From: an uncultured Acinetobacter sp.
Lineage (GTDB): Bacteria; Pseudomonadota; Gammaproteobacteria; Pseudomonadales; Moraxellaceae
NCBI GenBank assembly: GCA_900771065.1
Contig: CAAGMP010000064.1
Location: 1-7,417, forward strand
Direction of reading: 5' to 3'
Length of the DNA: 7,417 bases
Below the pieces are notes generated by a model. It searched no databases and had not been told where the DNA came from. It was given only the letters and a program-made list of their open reading frames with translations. This document shows positions 1 to 5,816 of this stretch, piece after piece. Each line of letters starts with the position of its first letter. Positions within the stretch are counted from its first letter, which is position 1. Made by a program: the position numbers and the translations under genes.

Positions 1-247
1 TGACAGTGCTAGAGATTTGATGCAAAAGGATATTCTTAGAGAGCTTGCAGTTGTCCTCACAGACTCGATTCGTAAGAATGTAACCTTGGATTGGACCATC
101 AAAGAGGCTGCTAGGGCGAAGCTCAGAGTTATTGTGAAACGATTACTCAAGAAGTATGGCTATCCACCCGATATGGCTTTGCTTGCAACAGAGACTGTAC
201 TTGAACAGGCAGAGCAATTGGCGGAAGAACTGGCAAATGCAGCCTAA
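1..247 (+). CDS. hsdR: Type I restriction endonuclease subunit R (HsdR), C-terminal end only
   Basis: This is the 3' end of a gene that enters from the left edge. The frame is open from the first complete codon at position 2, so the TTG/ATG codons at 17-22 are internal and not a real start. About 81 residues remain before the TAA at 245-247, whereas HsdR proteins usually run to about 1000 residues. The visible part matches the C-terminal helical region of HsdR: a RKNVTLDWT segment, then a basic stretch (RAKLRVIVKRLLKKYGYPP), then an acidic helix (ETVLEQAEQLAEEL). In type I systems HsdR is the ATP-dependent translocase and nuclease, and it works in complex with HsdM and HsdS. The nuclease and helicase domains lie outside the window, so I cannot tell whether the protein is intact. 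Codons such as AGA, AGG, CTC and GGG are commoner here than in the genes to the right, which fits acquired DNA. The family call is fairly secure from the C-terminal signature alone. Confidence 0.85.
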   Translation, partial: DSARDLMQKDILRELAVVLTDSIRKNVTLDWTIKEAARAKLRVIVKRLLKKYGYPPDMALLATETVLEQAEQLAEELANAA

Positions 248-262
248 AAAATAGGGGGTTAA

Positions 263-343
263 ATGCTTGATTTTATGCAGTTCATTTCGGCGAATAAGTA
301 CCTGAATGAGTACCTGGAATGTGTTATGATAGAAAAGTGCTAA
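263..343 (+). CDS. Possible 26-residue small protein downstream of hsdR
   Basis: An ATG at 263 opens a 26-codon frame ending in TAA at 341-343, beginning 15 bp after the hsdR stop. It is preceded by AGGGGG (253-258) with a 4-nt gap, one of the strongest Shine-Dalgarno matches in the window, and this is the main reason to list it. The product starts MLDFMQFISANKYLNEYLE and ends in a CVMIEKC tail. The KYLNEYLE part comes from a 12-13 bp tandem repeat in the DNA. I recognise no family. It could be a genuine small island protein, the remnant of a longer gene lost at the island edge, or chance. Its position suggests co-transcription with hsdR. Confidence 0.35.
   Translation: MLDFMQFISANKYLNEYLECVMIEKC
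297..321. repeat. Imperfect tandem repeat, 12-13 bp, two copies
   Basis: AGTACCTGAATG (297-308) is followed directly by AGTACCTGGAATG (309-321), which differs only by one inserted G. The pair lies about 45 bp inside the putative island edge. Short direct repeats at this distance can be integrase or excisionase arm-type sites. Here they also lie within the small ORF at 263-343 and would encode its YLNE/YLEC repeat. Confidence 0.6.
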
Positions 344-363
344 TGAAATCAAAGAGATGACGT

Positions 364-390
364 GTCGGTTCGAGTCCGACCCTCGGACCA
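364..390 (+). other. Orphan tRNA 3' end (T-arm, acceptor strand, CCA); putative attachment site of a genomic island
   Basis: A perfect T-stem, GTCGG (364-368) and CCGAC (376-380), encloses the canonical T-loop TTCGAGT (369-375). CCTCGGA (381-387) and CCA (388-390) follow. No acceptor 5' strand, D-arm or anticodon arm is found upstream, so this is not a complete tRNA gene. A free 3' tRNA end next to accessory DNA is the classic product of tyrosine-recombinase integration into a tRNA gene: the intact tRNA stays at the integrase end and a 3' copy marks the far end. The fragment lacks a discriminator base between the 7-nt acceptor strand and CCA, so it may be decayed. The parental tRNA should begin near TCCGAGG. 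I cannot assign the amino acid. Confidence 0.7.
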
Positions 391-395
391 AATTC

Positions 396-434
396 AAAAA
401 AGCGCTAAGCAATGAAGACTTAGCGCTTTTTTTT
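396..434. terminator. Strong hairpin terminator after the tRNA fragment, probably bidirectional
   Basis: A perfect 14-bp stem pairs 396-409 (A tract plus AGCGCTAAG) with 419-432 (CTTAGCGCT plus T tract), around the 9-nt loop at 410-418. T residues run through 427-434. It lies 5 bp after the tRNA fragment, where the terminator of the original tRNA gene would be. Flanked by A's on the left and T's on the right, it can also end the minus-strand permease transcript, whose stop codon is only a few bases away. Confidence 0.85.
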
Positions 435-437
435 GGA

Positions 438-1358
438 TTAGAGTTTGTTCTTGGCAAAGGTAATCATAAGTACGCCCAAAATATTTAATCCACAACCAAT
501 CCATTGAATCCAATTTAATGATTCACCTAAAAAAGCTGTTGCCAATAAAATAGTTAAAATAGGGCCAACTGAAGCAATCATGGCAGCCTGTGATGCGCCA
601 ATGCGAGCAATACTTTGAGCCAGTAAAACAGTCGGTAAAACTGTAACTAATACACCTAATGCAATCCCATAATACAGTACGCTATTGGGTAAAGCTGCAA
701 TTGTGCTAAATGGTTGGGGTGTCGTTACGATAAAATGGGTTAATGTTCCTAAACAAGCAATGCTGAGCGCCAGACCTGTAAAATTCCAAGAACCAAATTT
801 TTGAATTAAACGAGGTGTTAGTAATAAATAGCTTGCAAAACAAACTGCACTTGCAAAAATTAAACTGACTCCTGTCCAAAAATACTCAGAGTGAACCGTA
901 TTACTTTGTTCTTGTAACATCACAATCACAGTGCCACCGTAACTCAGTCCAATTGCAAGTAAGGTTTGCCAACTTAACTTTTTACGATAAATCACGCTTG
1001 AAGCCAAAACGGTCAAAGTCGGATATAAAAATAAAATAATCCGCTCTAAAGAGGCACTAACAAACATTAAACCTAAAAAATCGAGCCAACTTGAAAAATA
1101 GTAACCAAGTAATCCTGCAATAGCCAATAACAACCAATCTTTTGCTGCAATATTTTGATTATGTTGACGATTAAGCCAGCAAATTACTAGAAAAAATGGT
1201 AATGCACTTGCCATTCGTAATGCCATTAGCATGGTTGCATCAACCAAAGGAGATAATGCATAAGCTTGTTTGATGAAAATTGCTTTTGTACTAAATAAAA
1301 AAGCAGAACCAACAGCAAATAAAGTGCCTAGTTGTGTTTTTGACCATTGAAAATTCAT
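438..1358 (-). CDS. EamA/DMT-superfamily inner-membrane transporter
   Basis: The 306-residue protein is strongly hydrophobic and has the two-repeat architecture of the drug/metabolite transporter (DMT) superfamily, with about ten membrane helices. The first EamA repeat spans roughly residues 11-147 and contains the LERIILFLYPTLTVLAS signature at about 104-120. The second spans roughly 161-301 and contains GASQAAMIASVGPILTILLA (about 254-273) followed by FLGESLNW, typical of the last helices of the family. Family members export or import small metabolites such as amino acids, or drugs; the substrate cannot be told from sequence. The ATG at 1356-1358 gives a normal family length and N-terminus (MNFQWSKTQL then helix 1), but no good Shine-Dalgarno sequence precedes it. 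The gene lies downstream of icd on the same strand, with 111 bp and a terminator between them, so it is probably transcribed separately. It is the first conserved chromosomal gene beside the island edge. Confidence 0.88.
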   Translation of the reverse strand: MNFQWSKTQLGTLFAVGSAFLFSTKAIFIKQAYALSPLVDATMLMALRMASALPFFLVICWLNRQHNQNIAAKDWLLLAIAGLLGYYFSSWLDFLGLMFVSASLERIILFLYPTLTVLASSVIYRKKLSWQTLLAIGLSYGGTVIVMLQEQSNTVHSEYFWTGVSLIFASAVCFASYLLLTPRLIQKFGSWNFTGLALSIACLGTLTHFIVTTPQPFSTIAALPNSVLYYGIALGVLVTVLPTVLLAQSIARIGASQAAMIASVGPILTILLATAFLGESLNWIQWIGCGLNILGVLMITFAKNKL

Positions 1359-1397
1359 GAAGATGGGCTGCTAAATGCAAAATATTTTAGGATTAAA

Positions 1398-1426
1398 AGT
1401 ATACGCTTTGAGTTTAATAATGAAAA
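1398..1426 (-). promoter_or_regulatory. Candidate promoter of the EamA transporter gene
   Basis: Read on the minus strand, TTTTCA (1426-1421) and TATACT (1403-1398) are separated by 17 bp. They match the sigma-70 consensus at 4/6 and 5/6. A start near 1391 would give a leader of about 33 nt. The -35 box overlaps the T tract of the icd terminator, so icd would end where this unit begins. The call rests on motif matching only. Confidence 0.35.
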
Positions 1427-1427
1427 T

Positions 1428-1458
1428 AAAAAAGCCGATGTCGAAACATCGGCTTTTT
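1428..1458 (-). terminator. icd: Rho-independent terminator of icd
   Basis: GCCGATG (1434-1440) and CATCGGC (1447-1453) form a 7-bp GC-rich stem around a TCGAAA loop. Flanking A (1429-1433) and T (1454-1458) tracts extend it to 12 bp. On the minus strand the hairpin is followed by a long U-rich run (complement of 1422-1433). It begins about 12 bp beyond the icd stop codon. Confidence 0.85.
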
Positions 1459-1469
1459 GCTTGCATTAA

Positions 1470-3704
1470 TTATGCAAGGCTTTCAATTGCTGCATTAAAT
1501 GTTGCACTTGGACGCATTACTGCGCTTACTTTTGCTTGATCAACAGCATAGTAACCACCAATATCGGCTGGTTGACCTTGAACTGCTGCAAGTTCAGCAA
1601 CAATTTTTTCTTCATTTGCAGCAAGTTGTTCTGCAAGTGGAGCAAATTTTGCTTTTAATTCAGCATCTTGATCTTGTGCCGCCAATTCTTCAGCCCAGAA
1701 CTTAGTTAAGTAGAAATGGCTGCCACGGTTGTCCAATTCACCTGTACGACGTGAAGGTGATTTGTCGTTGTCAAGCAATTTGCCTGTTGCTGCATCTAGT
1801 GTTTGTGCAAGTAATTTAGCACGTGCATTATTTTCTTTAATGCCAAGTTCTTCTAAAGAAACAGCAAGCGCTAAGAATTCACCTAATGAATCCCAACGTA
1901 AGTGATTTTCTTCAACAAGTTGTTGTACGTGTTTTGGTGCTGAACCGCCTGCACCTGTTTCGTACATACCACCGCCCGCCATTAATGGCACGATAGACAA
2001 CATTTTTGCAGAAGTACCCAATTCCATAATTGGGAACAAGTCAGTTAGGTAATCACGTAAAATGTTACCTGTTACAGAAATCGTATCTAAGCCACGCGCA
2101 ACACGTTCAAGTGTATAACGCATCGCACGAACTTGTGACATGATATGAATTTCAAGACCTGTTGTATCGTGATCTTTTAAATAAGTTTGAACTTTTTTGA
2201 TTAATTCATTTTCATGTGGGCGGTATGGGTCAAGCCAGAAAATAGCAGGCATGCCTGAGTTACGTGCGCGGTTAACTGCAAGTTTCACCCAGTCACGGAT
2301 TGGTGCATCTTTCACCTGACACATACGCCAAATGTCGCCTGCTTCCACGTTTTGCGACATTAACACTTCACCTGTTTCAAGGTCAGTGATGTTAGCAACA
2401 CCTGCTTGTGAAATTTCAAATGTTTTGTCGTGTGAGCCGTATTCTTCTGCTTTTTGCGCCATGAGACCAACGTTTGGCACAGTACCCATGGTACGTGGAT
2501 CAAAGTTGCCATTCCATTTGCAGAAATTGATCATTTCTTGGTAAATACGTGCAAAAGTCGATTCAGGCATCACTGCTTTACAGTCGTATTGTTTGCCATC
2601 AGCACCCCACATTTTACCCCCACCACGAATCATGGCAGGCATAGAAGCATCGACAATAATGTCGTTTGGCGAATGGAAGTTGGTGATCCCTTTTGCAGAA
2701 TCAACCATTGCTAATGCAGGACGGTGTTCTTGGCAAGCATGTAAATCGGCAATGATTTCATCACGTAATGAAGTTGGTAAAGTTTCAATCTTTTCATAAA
2801 GACCAGCCATACCATTGTTTACATTGATGCCTAATTCATCAAACAATTTGCCGTGTTTTTCAAAAGCATCTTTATAATAAATTTTCACACAGTGACCGAA
2901 TACAATCGGGTGTGAAACTTTCATCATGGTTGCTTTAACATGCAATGAGAATAAAATGCCCGCTTCTTTACAATCTGCTAATTCTTTTTCGTAGAAGTCG
3001 CAAAGCGCTTTTTTGCTCATAAACATTGAGTCGATGATTTCACCATCTTGTAAAGCCACTTTTGGCTTTAACACAATTGCTTCACCGTTTTCTGTAATCA
3101 ATTCCATTTTCACGTTACGCGCACGATCAAGGGTCATTGATTTTTCGCCGTGATAGAAATCACCTTCAGTCATATGCGAAACGTGAGTTTGTGACCACTG
3201 TTTCCATTCGCCCATAGAATGCGGATGTTTTTTTGCGTAATTTTTTACCGCAGCAGGCGCACGACGGTCAGAGTTGCCTTCACGTAATACAGGGTTTACA
3301 GCAGAACCTAAACATTTGCTATAACGTAAACGAATTGCTTTTTCTTCTTCAGTCGTTGGGTTTTCAGGATAGCTTGGAATTGCATAACCTTTCGATTGAA
3401 GTTCTTTAACACAAGCCACTAACTGTGCAACAGAAGCGCTAATGTTTGGTAATTTAATGATATTGGTATTTGGATCTTGAGTTAGACGACCAAGTTCTGC
3501 AAGGTTATCAGATACTTTTTGTTCGTCAGTTAAATAGTCCGCGAATTCAGCAAGTACACGAGCTGCAACTGAGATATCACTTTTAACCAATTCTACACCA
3601 GCTTGTTTGGTGAATTTCTCAATGATTGGTAGCAACGAATAAGTCGCCAATAGCGGTGCTTCGTCGGTCAGTGTGTAAATGATGGTTGACTTTCCACCAG
3701 CCAT
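1470..3704 (-). CDS. icd: Monomeric NADP-dependent isocitrate dehydrogenase (IDH-II type)
   Basis: The enzyme oxidatively decarboxylates isocitrate to 2-oxoglutarate, making NADPH and CO2 (EC 1.1.1.42), in the cytoplasm as part of the TCA cycle. Its 744 residues fit the monomeric class (about 740), unlike the ~415-residue dimeric class. Residues known from the Azotobacter vinelandii enzyme are all in place with a shift of 2-3. Substrate binding: Ser134, Asn137, Arg141, Arg147, Lys257, Tyr422 and Arg550. Metal: Asp352, Asp551 and Asp555. NADP: Ser588, His592, Arg603 and Arg652. The start at 3702-3704 is supported by AAGGGG (3716-3711) six bases upstream and by the family-typical N-terminus MAGGKSTIIYTLTDEAP. 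Acinetobacter is known to carry both a dimeric and a monomeric isozyme; only the monomeric one is here. The gene has its own promoter (3794-3822) and terminator. No damage or frameshift is visible. Confidence 0.97.
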   Translation of the reverse strand: MAGGKSTIIYTLTDEAPLLATYSLLPIIEKFTKQAGVELVKSDISVAARVLAEFADYLTDEQKVSDNLAELGRLTQDPNTNIIKLPNISASVAQLVACVKELQSKGYAIPSYPENPTTEEEKAIRLRYSKCLGSAVNPVLREGNSDRRAPAAVKNYAKKHPHSMGEWKQWSQTHVSHMTEGDFYHGEKSMTLDRARNVKMELITENGEAIVLKPKVALQDGEIIDSMFMSKKALCDFYEKELADCKEAGILFSLHVKATMMKVSHPIVFGHCVKIYYKDAFEKHGKLFDELGINVNNGMAGLYEKIETLPTSLRDEIIADLHACQEHRPALAMVDSAKGITNFHSPNDIIVDASMPAMIRGGGKMWGADGKQYDCKAVMPESTFARIYQEMINFCKWNGNFDPRTMGTVPNVGLMAQKAEEYGSHDKTFEISQAGVANITDLETGEVLMSQNVEAGDIWRMCQVKDAPIRDWVKLAVNRARNSGMPAIFWLDPYRPHENELIKKVQTYLKDHDTTGLEIHIMSQVRAMRYTLERVARGLDTISVTGNILRDYLTDLFPIMELGTSAKMLSIVPLMAGGGMYETGAGGSAPKHVQQLVEENHLRWDSLGEFLALAVSLEELGIKENNARAKLLAQTLDAATGKLLDNDKSPSRRTGELDNRGSHFYLTKFWAEELAAQDQDAELKAKFAPLAEQLAANEEKIVAELAAVQGQPADIGGYYAVDQAKVSAVMRPSATFNAAIESLA

Positions 3705-3736
3705 ATATGTCCCCTTACTTTGGATTAAGTTTTTTT

Positions 3737-3760
3737 AGGTCTGAGCTTGTGGCTCAACCT
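3737..3760 (-). promoter_or_regulatory. Hairpin in the icd 5' leader
   Basis: AGGT plus TGAGC (3737-3740 and 3742-3746) pairs with GCTCA plus ACCT (3752-3756 and 3757-3760). This gives a 9-bp stem with one bulged base (3741) and a 5-nt loop. In the icd mRNA it lies about 20 nt upstream of the Shine-Dalgarno sequence and is followed by an A-rich run, so it is not a terminator for icd. It could affect mRNA stability or translation; no known riboswitch class is recognised. Confidence 0.4.
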
Positions 3761-3786
3761 GTACGAACCAGTTTGCTTAAGTAAAA

Positions 3787-3809
3787 CATGAAGAGTATCG
3801 GTCTTCATG
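3787..3809. promoter_or_regulatory. Perfect 8+8 bp inverted repeat over the icd -10 box (candidate operator)
   Basis: CATGAAGA (3787-3794) and TCTTCATG (3802-3809) are exact reverse complements separated by 7 bp. The putative -10 hexamer of icd (3794-3799) lies inside this 23-bp element, where a bound dimeric repressor would block RNA polymerase. The regulator cannot be named from sequence. Confidence 0.5.
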
Positions 3810-3822
3810 CGATTACAGTCAA
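3794..3822 (-). promoter_or_regulatory. icd: Putative sigma-70 promoter of icd
   Basis: On the minus strand TTGACT (3822-3817; 5/6 match) is followed after exactly 17 bp by GATACT (3799-3794; 4/6 match). The expected transcription start is near 3787, giving a leader of roughly 80 nt that contains the hairpin at 3737-3760. It is the best-spaced promoter candidate upstream of icd. Confidence 0.6.
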
Positions 3823-3985
3823 CGAAATCTCTTTTTATGTTGCTATTTTGATTAAAAATTATACATAAATAATACGGATTACGGGTACCTTATTTTACTT
3901 GAAAAAAGTACTTTAAAGACAATCCAAATAGACTTATTTTTTATAAGTTGTATAAAAAAATGCTTGGATCAATGTGTAAATTTGA

Positions 3986-4014
3986 TTGCAGTGATACGCA
4001 TTAAATGCTATTTA
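3986..4014 (+). promoter_or_regulatory. Weak candidate promoter of the small secreted protein gene
   Basis: TTGCAG (3986-3991) is followed after 17 bp by TATTTA (4009-4014), which carries the extended -10 motif TGC directly before it. Both hexamers are poor (3/6), so the call relies on spacing and the TG extension. An alternative is TAGACT (3929-3934) with TATAAA (3951-3956) and a 16-bp spacer, which would give a longer leader. Confidence 0.25.
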
Positions 4015-4053
4015 CTGTGCCCATTCTAATCTTAAAAAATATCGAGAGAGTTC

Positions 4054-4368
4054 ATGAAAAAAGTGCTTCAATTTGCTTTAGCTTCAGTTTGTGTTCTTCC
4101 TATGTCTGCATTTGCCAATGCAGTTACACAGCAACTTCCTCAAACTATTCAAGCCAAAGTTCAAGACGATAAGACAGTTTTAGTGAGTCCGCGTACAGGC
4201 ATTCAATATCAAATTGAAAATCCTGAACAACGTCCTGTTGTATTTCAAACAACTGAAATTACTGCAGCACATGCGTTAAATGCAGAACGGATTATGGCTT
4301 CAAATCCTGCTTTATCAGTAGAAAGTCAACAAAAAGCCAAACAAGCTTTAATTGACTTTTCTAAATAG
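4054..4368 (+). CDS. Small secreted (probably periplasmic) protein of unknown function
   Basis: The 104-residue protein has a clear Sec signal peptide: basic start MKK, hydrophobic core (about residues 4-17), and an AFA|NA cleavage site after residue 21. This leaves a mature protein of about 83 residues. There is no lipobox cysteine near the cleavage site and no second membrane segment, so a soluble periplasmic location is the likeliest. The mature part has a probable beta-rich section (VLVSPRTGIQYQIENP) and an alanine-rich helical C-terminus; no cysteine remains after cleavage. I do not recognise the family. The start is supported by GAGAG (4044-4048) and by the signal peptide beginning exactly there. 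It diverges from icd and lies 78 bp before argJ without an obvious terminator between, so it may share a transcript with argJ, though nothing links it to arginine synthesis. Confidence 0.8.
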   Translation: MKKVLQFALASVCVLPMSAFANAVTQQLPQTIQAKVQDDKTVLVSPRTGIQYQIENPEQRPVVFQTTEITAAHALNAERIMASNPALSVESQQKAKQALIDFSK

Positions 4369-4446
4369 AACATGATTCGTTTTACTCGATTTTTTTTGTA
4401 ATTTCTACTAAGCTTATTTTTTAACTCATTTTATTGGATATTTAAA

Positions 4447-5667
4447 ATGCCCGTTGGTGACGTAACTTTGCCACATATGAATGTGGTGCATGGTGTAAAA
4501 ATTGGTACTGCAGAGGCGTATGTCCGTTATCCGAACCGACGTGATCTAGTTATTTTTGAGTTTGCTGAAGGAACGAATGTAGCAGGTGTATTTACGCAAA
4601 ATGCATTTTGTGCTGCACCTGTACATGTTTCTAAAGCGCATTTGGCTGCAAAAAATCCACGTTATTTAGTTATTAATACAGGCAATGCCAACGCGGGTAC
4701 AGGTAAATTGGGCATGCAAAATGCACAACAAACTTGCGCACAGCTTGCGCAGCTTGCACAAGTGAGTGCGGAAGAAATTTTGCCGTTTTCAACGGGTGTG
4801 ATTGGTGAACAATTACCAATGCCGCGTTTGCTTTTGGGCTTGCAACCTGCTTTGGAAAATTTAAAAGCCGATGCATGGGTGGATGCAGCTTTAGGTATTA
4901 TGACCACAGATACAGTGCCAAAAGGTGCATCTGAACAATTTGAATTAGATGGCATTGTTTATACCATGACAGGTATTTCCAAAGGCGCAGGCATGATTCG
5001 TCCAAATATGGCGACCATGTTGGCTTATGTCGCAACCGATGCTCCTATTTCACGTGAATTAGTGCAAAAATTGCTCAAAGAAACGGCTGATGTTTCTTTT
5101 AACCGTATTACAGTCGATGGTGATACTTCAACTAACGATTCTTGTATTTTTGCAGCAACCGGTCAAGCAGGTGGTGCAGAACTCAATTCTGAAGCAGATC
5201 CACGTTATTTAGTTGTGTTAGAAGTATTAACTCGTGTTATGAAACGTCTTGCACAGTTAATTATTCGTGATGGTGAAGGTGCAACCAAATTTATTACGGT
5301 AAAAGTTGAAGGTGGTGAAAACACGCAAGAATGCTGTGATATTGCTTATAGTATTGCGCATTCACCGTTGGTTAAAACAGCAATTTTTGCTTCAGATCCA
5401 AACTGGGGACGTATTTTAGCTGCAATTGGTTATGCAGGCGTAGCCAACTTAGATGTTGAAAAAATTCAAGTTTGGTTGGATGATGTGCAAATTTGTAAAG
5501 ATGGTGGGGCAGCCGCAGATTATACTGAAGAGCAAGGTGCTAAAGTCATGTCACAAACTGAAATGACCATTCGAGTCGATTTAGGGCGTGGCGATGCACA
5601 AGACACAGTATATACCTGTGATTTGTCCTACGATTATGTCAAAATTAACGCAGATTATCGTTCGTAA
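4447..5667 (+). CDS. argJ: Bifunctional ornithine acetyltransferase / N-acetylglutamate synthase
   Basis: ArgJ moves the acetyl group from N-acetylornithine to glutamate, running the cyclic route of arginine biosynthesis; bifunctional members also make N-acetylglutamate from acetyl-CoA. It acts in the cytoplasm. The 406 residues match the family length. The self-cleavage motif KGAGMIRPNMATMLA is present, with predicted scission between Ala189 and the nucleophile Thr190, giving alpha and beta chains. Other family landmarks are the oxyanion-hole segment STGVIGEQLP (Thr116-Gly117), TTDTVPK (from Thr153), Lys179, the RDGEGATK segment with Glu277, DPNWGRI (318-323), and the C-terminal Asn401 and Ser406 that contact substrate. 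Starting at 4447 gives the usual N-terminus (VGDVTLP, then HGVKIGTAEAYVR), but the ribosome-binding site is weak. Mono- versus bifunctionality cannot be settled from sequence. A terminator follows directly. Confidence 0.97.
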   Translation: MPVGDVTLPHMNVVHGVKIGTAEAYVRYPNRRDLVIFEFAEGTNVAGVFTQNAFCAAPVHVSKAHLAAKNPRYLVINTGNANAGTGKLGMQNAQQTCAQLAQLAQVSAEEILPFSTGVIGEQLPMPRLLLGLQPALENLKADAWVDAALGIMTTDTVPKGASEQFELDGIVYTMTGISKGAGMIRPNMATMLAYVATDAPISRELVQKLLKETADVSFNRITVDGDTSTNDSCIFAATGQAGGAELNSEADPRYLVVLEVLTRVMKRLAQLIIRDGEGATKFITVKVEGGENTQECCDIAYSIAHSPLVKTAIFASDPNWGRILAAIGYAGVANLDVEKIQVWLDDVQICKDGGAAADYTEEQGAKVMSQTEMTIRVDLGRGDAQDTVYTCDLSYDYVKINADYRS

Positions 5668-5682
5668 TTGACGCAATTTTAG

Positions 5683-5711
5683 AAAAACCTCCTTTTTGTG
5701 AGGTTTTTTTA
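5683..5711 (+). terminator. argJ: Rho-independent terminator of argJ
   Basis: AAAAACCTC (5683-5691) pairs with GAGGTTTTT (5700-5708) around an 8-nt loop, and the T run continues to 5710. It starts 15 bp after the argJ stop codon and separates argJ from nadA. Confidence 0.85.
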
Positions 5712-5727
5712 TAACTTTTAAGTTTTA

Positions 5728-5756
5728 TTGATTGGTCAAAAAATATCTCTTTTATT
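5728..5756 (+). promoter_or_regulatory. nadA: Candidate promoter of nadA
   Basis: TTGATT (5728-5733) and TTTATT (5751-5756) each match consensus at 4/6 and are 17 bp apart, placing the transcription start near 5763. This would leave a leader of about 54 nt that contains the palindrome at 5779-5794. A TATATA at 5797-5802 is an alternative -10, but it has no adequate -35 box. Confidence 0.3.
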
Positions 5757-5778
5757 TTGATCAACATTGTGCGTAAAC

Positions 5779-5794
5779 GCTTGTCAACACAAGC
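5779..5794. promoter_or_regulatory. Inverted repeat upstream of nadA (possible operator)
   Basis: GCTTGT (5779-5784) and ACAAGC (5789-5794) are perfect reverse complements around CAAC. The element lies about 22 bp before the nadA start codon. It also contains the last of three TTG(N)TCAA motifs, with TTGGTCAA at 5732-5739, TTGATCAA at 5757-5764 and TTGTCAA at 5781-5787, spaced 24-25 bp apart. No matching known regulator site is recognised. Confidence 0.35.
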
Positions 5795-5816
5795 CATATA
5801 TAGAGAAGACGTTTTT

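Larger units (their letters stand above)
3705..4053. other. 349-bp divergent intergenic region between icd and the small secreted protein gene
   Basis: No credible coding frame is present. Going leftward towards icd, it holds the icd Shine-Dalgarno sequence, a leader hairpin (3737-3760), and a well-spaced promoter overlapped by an inverted repeat (3787-3822). The middle (about 3840-3960) is very AT-rich and contains a perfect TATAAT on the minus strand (3863-3858) without a convincing -35 box. The right end holds weak plus-strand promoter candidates for the small secreted protein gene. Confidence 0.7.

Noticed and set aside
322..330. Extended -10 motif TGTTATGAT
   Set aside because: It has no matching -35 box, lies inside the small ORF, and points at the tRNA remnant and terminator, so there is nothing to express.
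143..457. Minus-strand 104-codon frame across hsdR, the tRNA fragment and the terminator
   Set aside because: It is antisense to a recognised gene and runs through a tRNA T-arm and a terminator hairpin; it has no family resemblance.
1499..2799. Several plus-strand frames of 68-86 codons inside icd
   Set aside because: They are antisense shadows of a fully conserved enzyme, with low-complexity or unlikely protein sequence.
3858..3863. Perfect minus-strand TATAAT upstream of icd
   Set aside because: No acceptable -35 hexamer is found 16-18 bp upstream; the TTGACT/GATACT pair closer to icd is better. It is kept as an alternative in the intergenic entry.
4369..4446. T-rich stretch after the small secreted protein gene as a terminator
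   Set aside because: There is a run of T's at 4390-4397 but no adequate hairpin before it, so I did not call a terminator.
4662..4955. Minus-strand frames inside argJ
   Set aside because: They are antisense shadows of argJ and lack ribosome-binding sites and any recognisable domain.
5757..5816. 20-codon upstream extension of nadA
   Set aside because: It has no ribosome-binding site, overlaps promoter-like and palindromic DNA, and the ATG at 5817 gives the normal family N-terminus and length.
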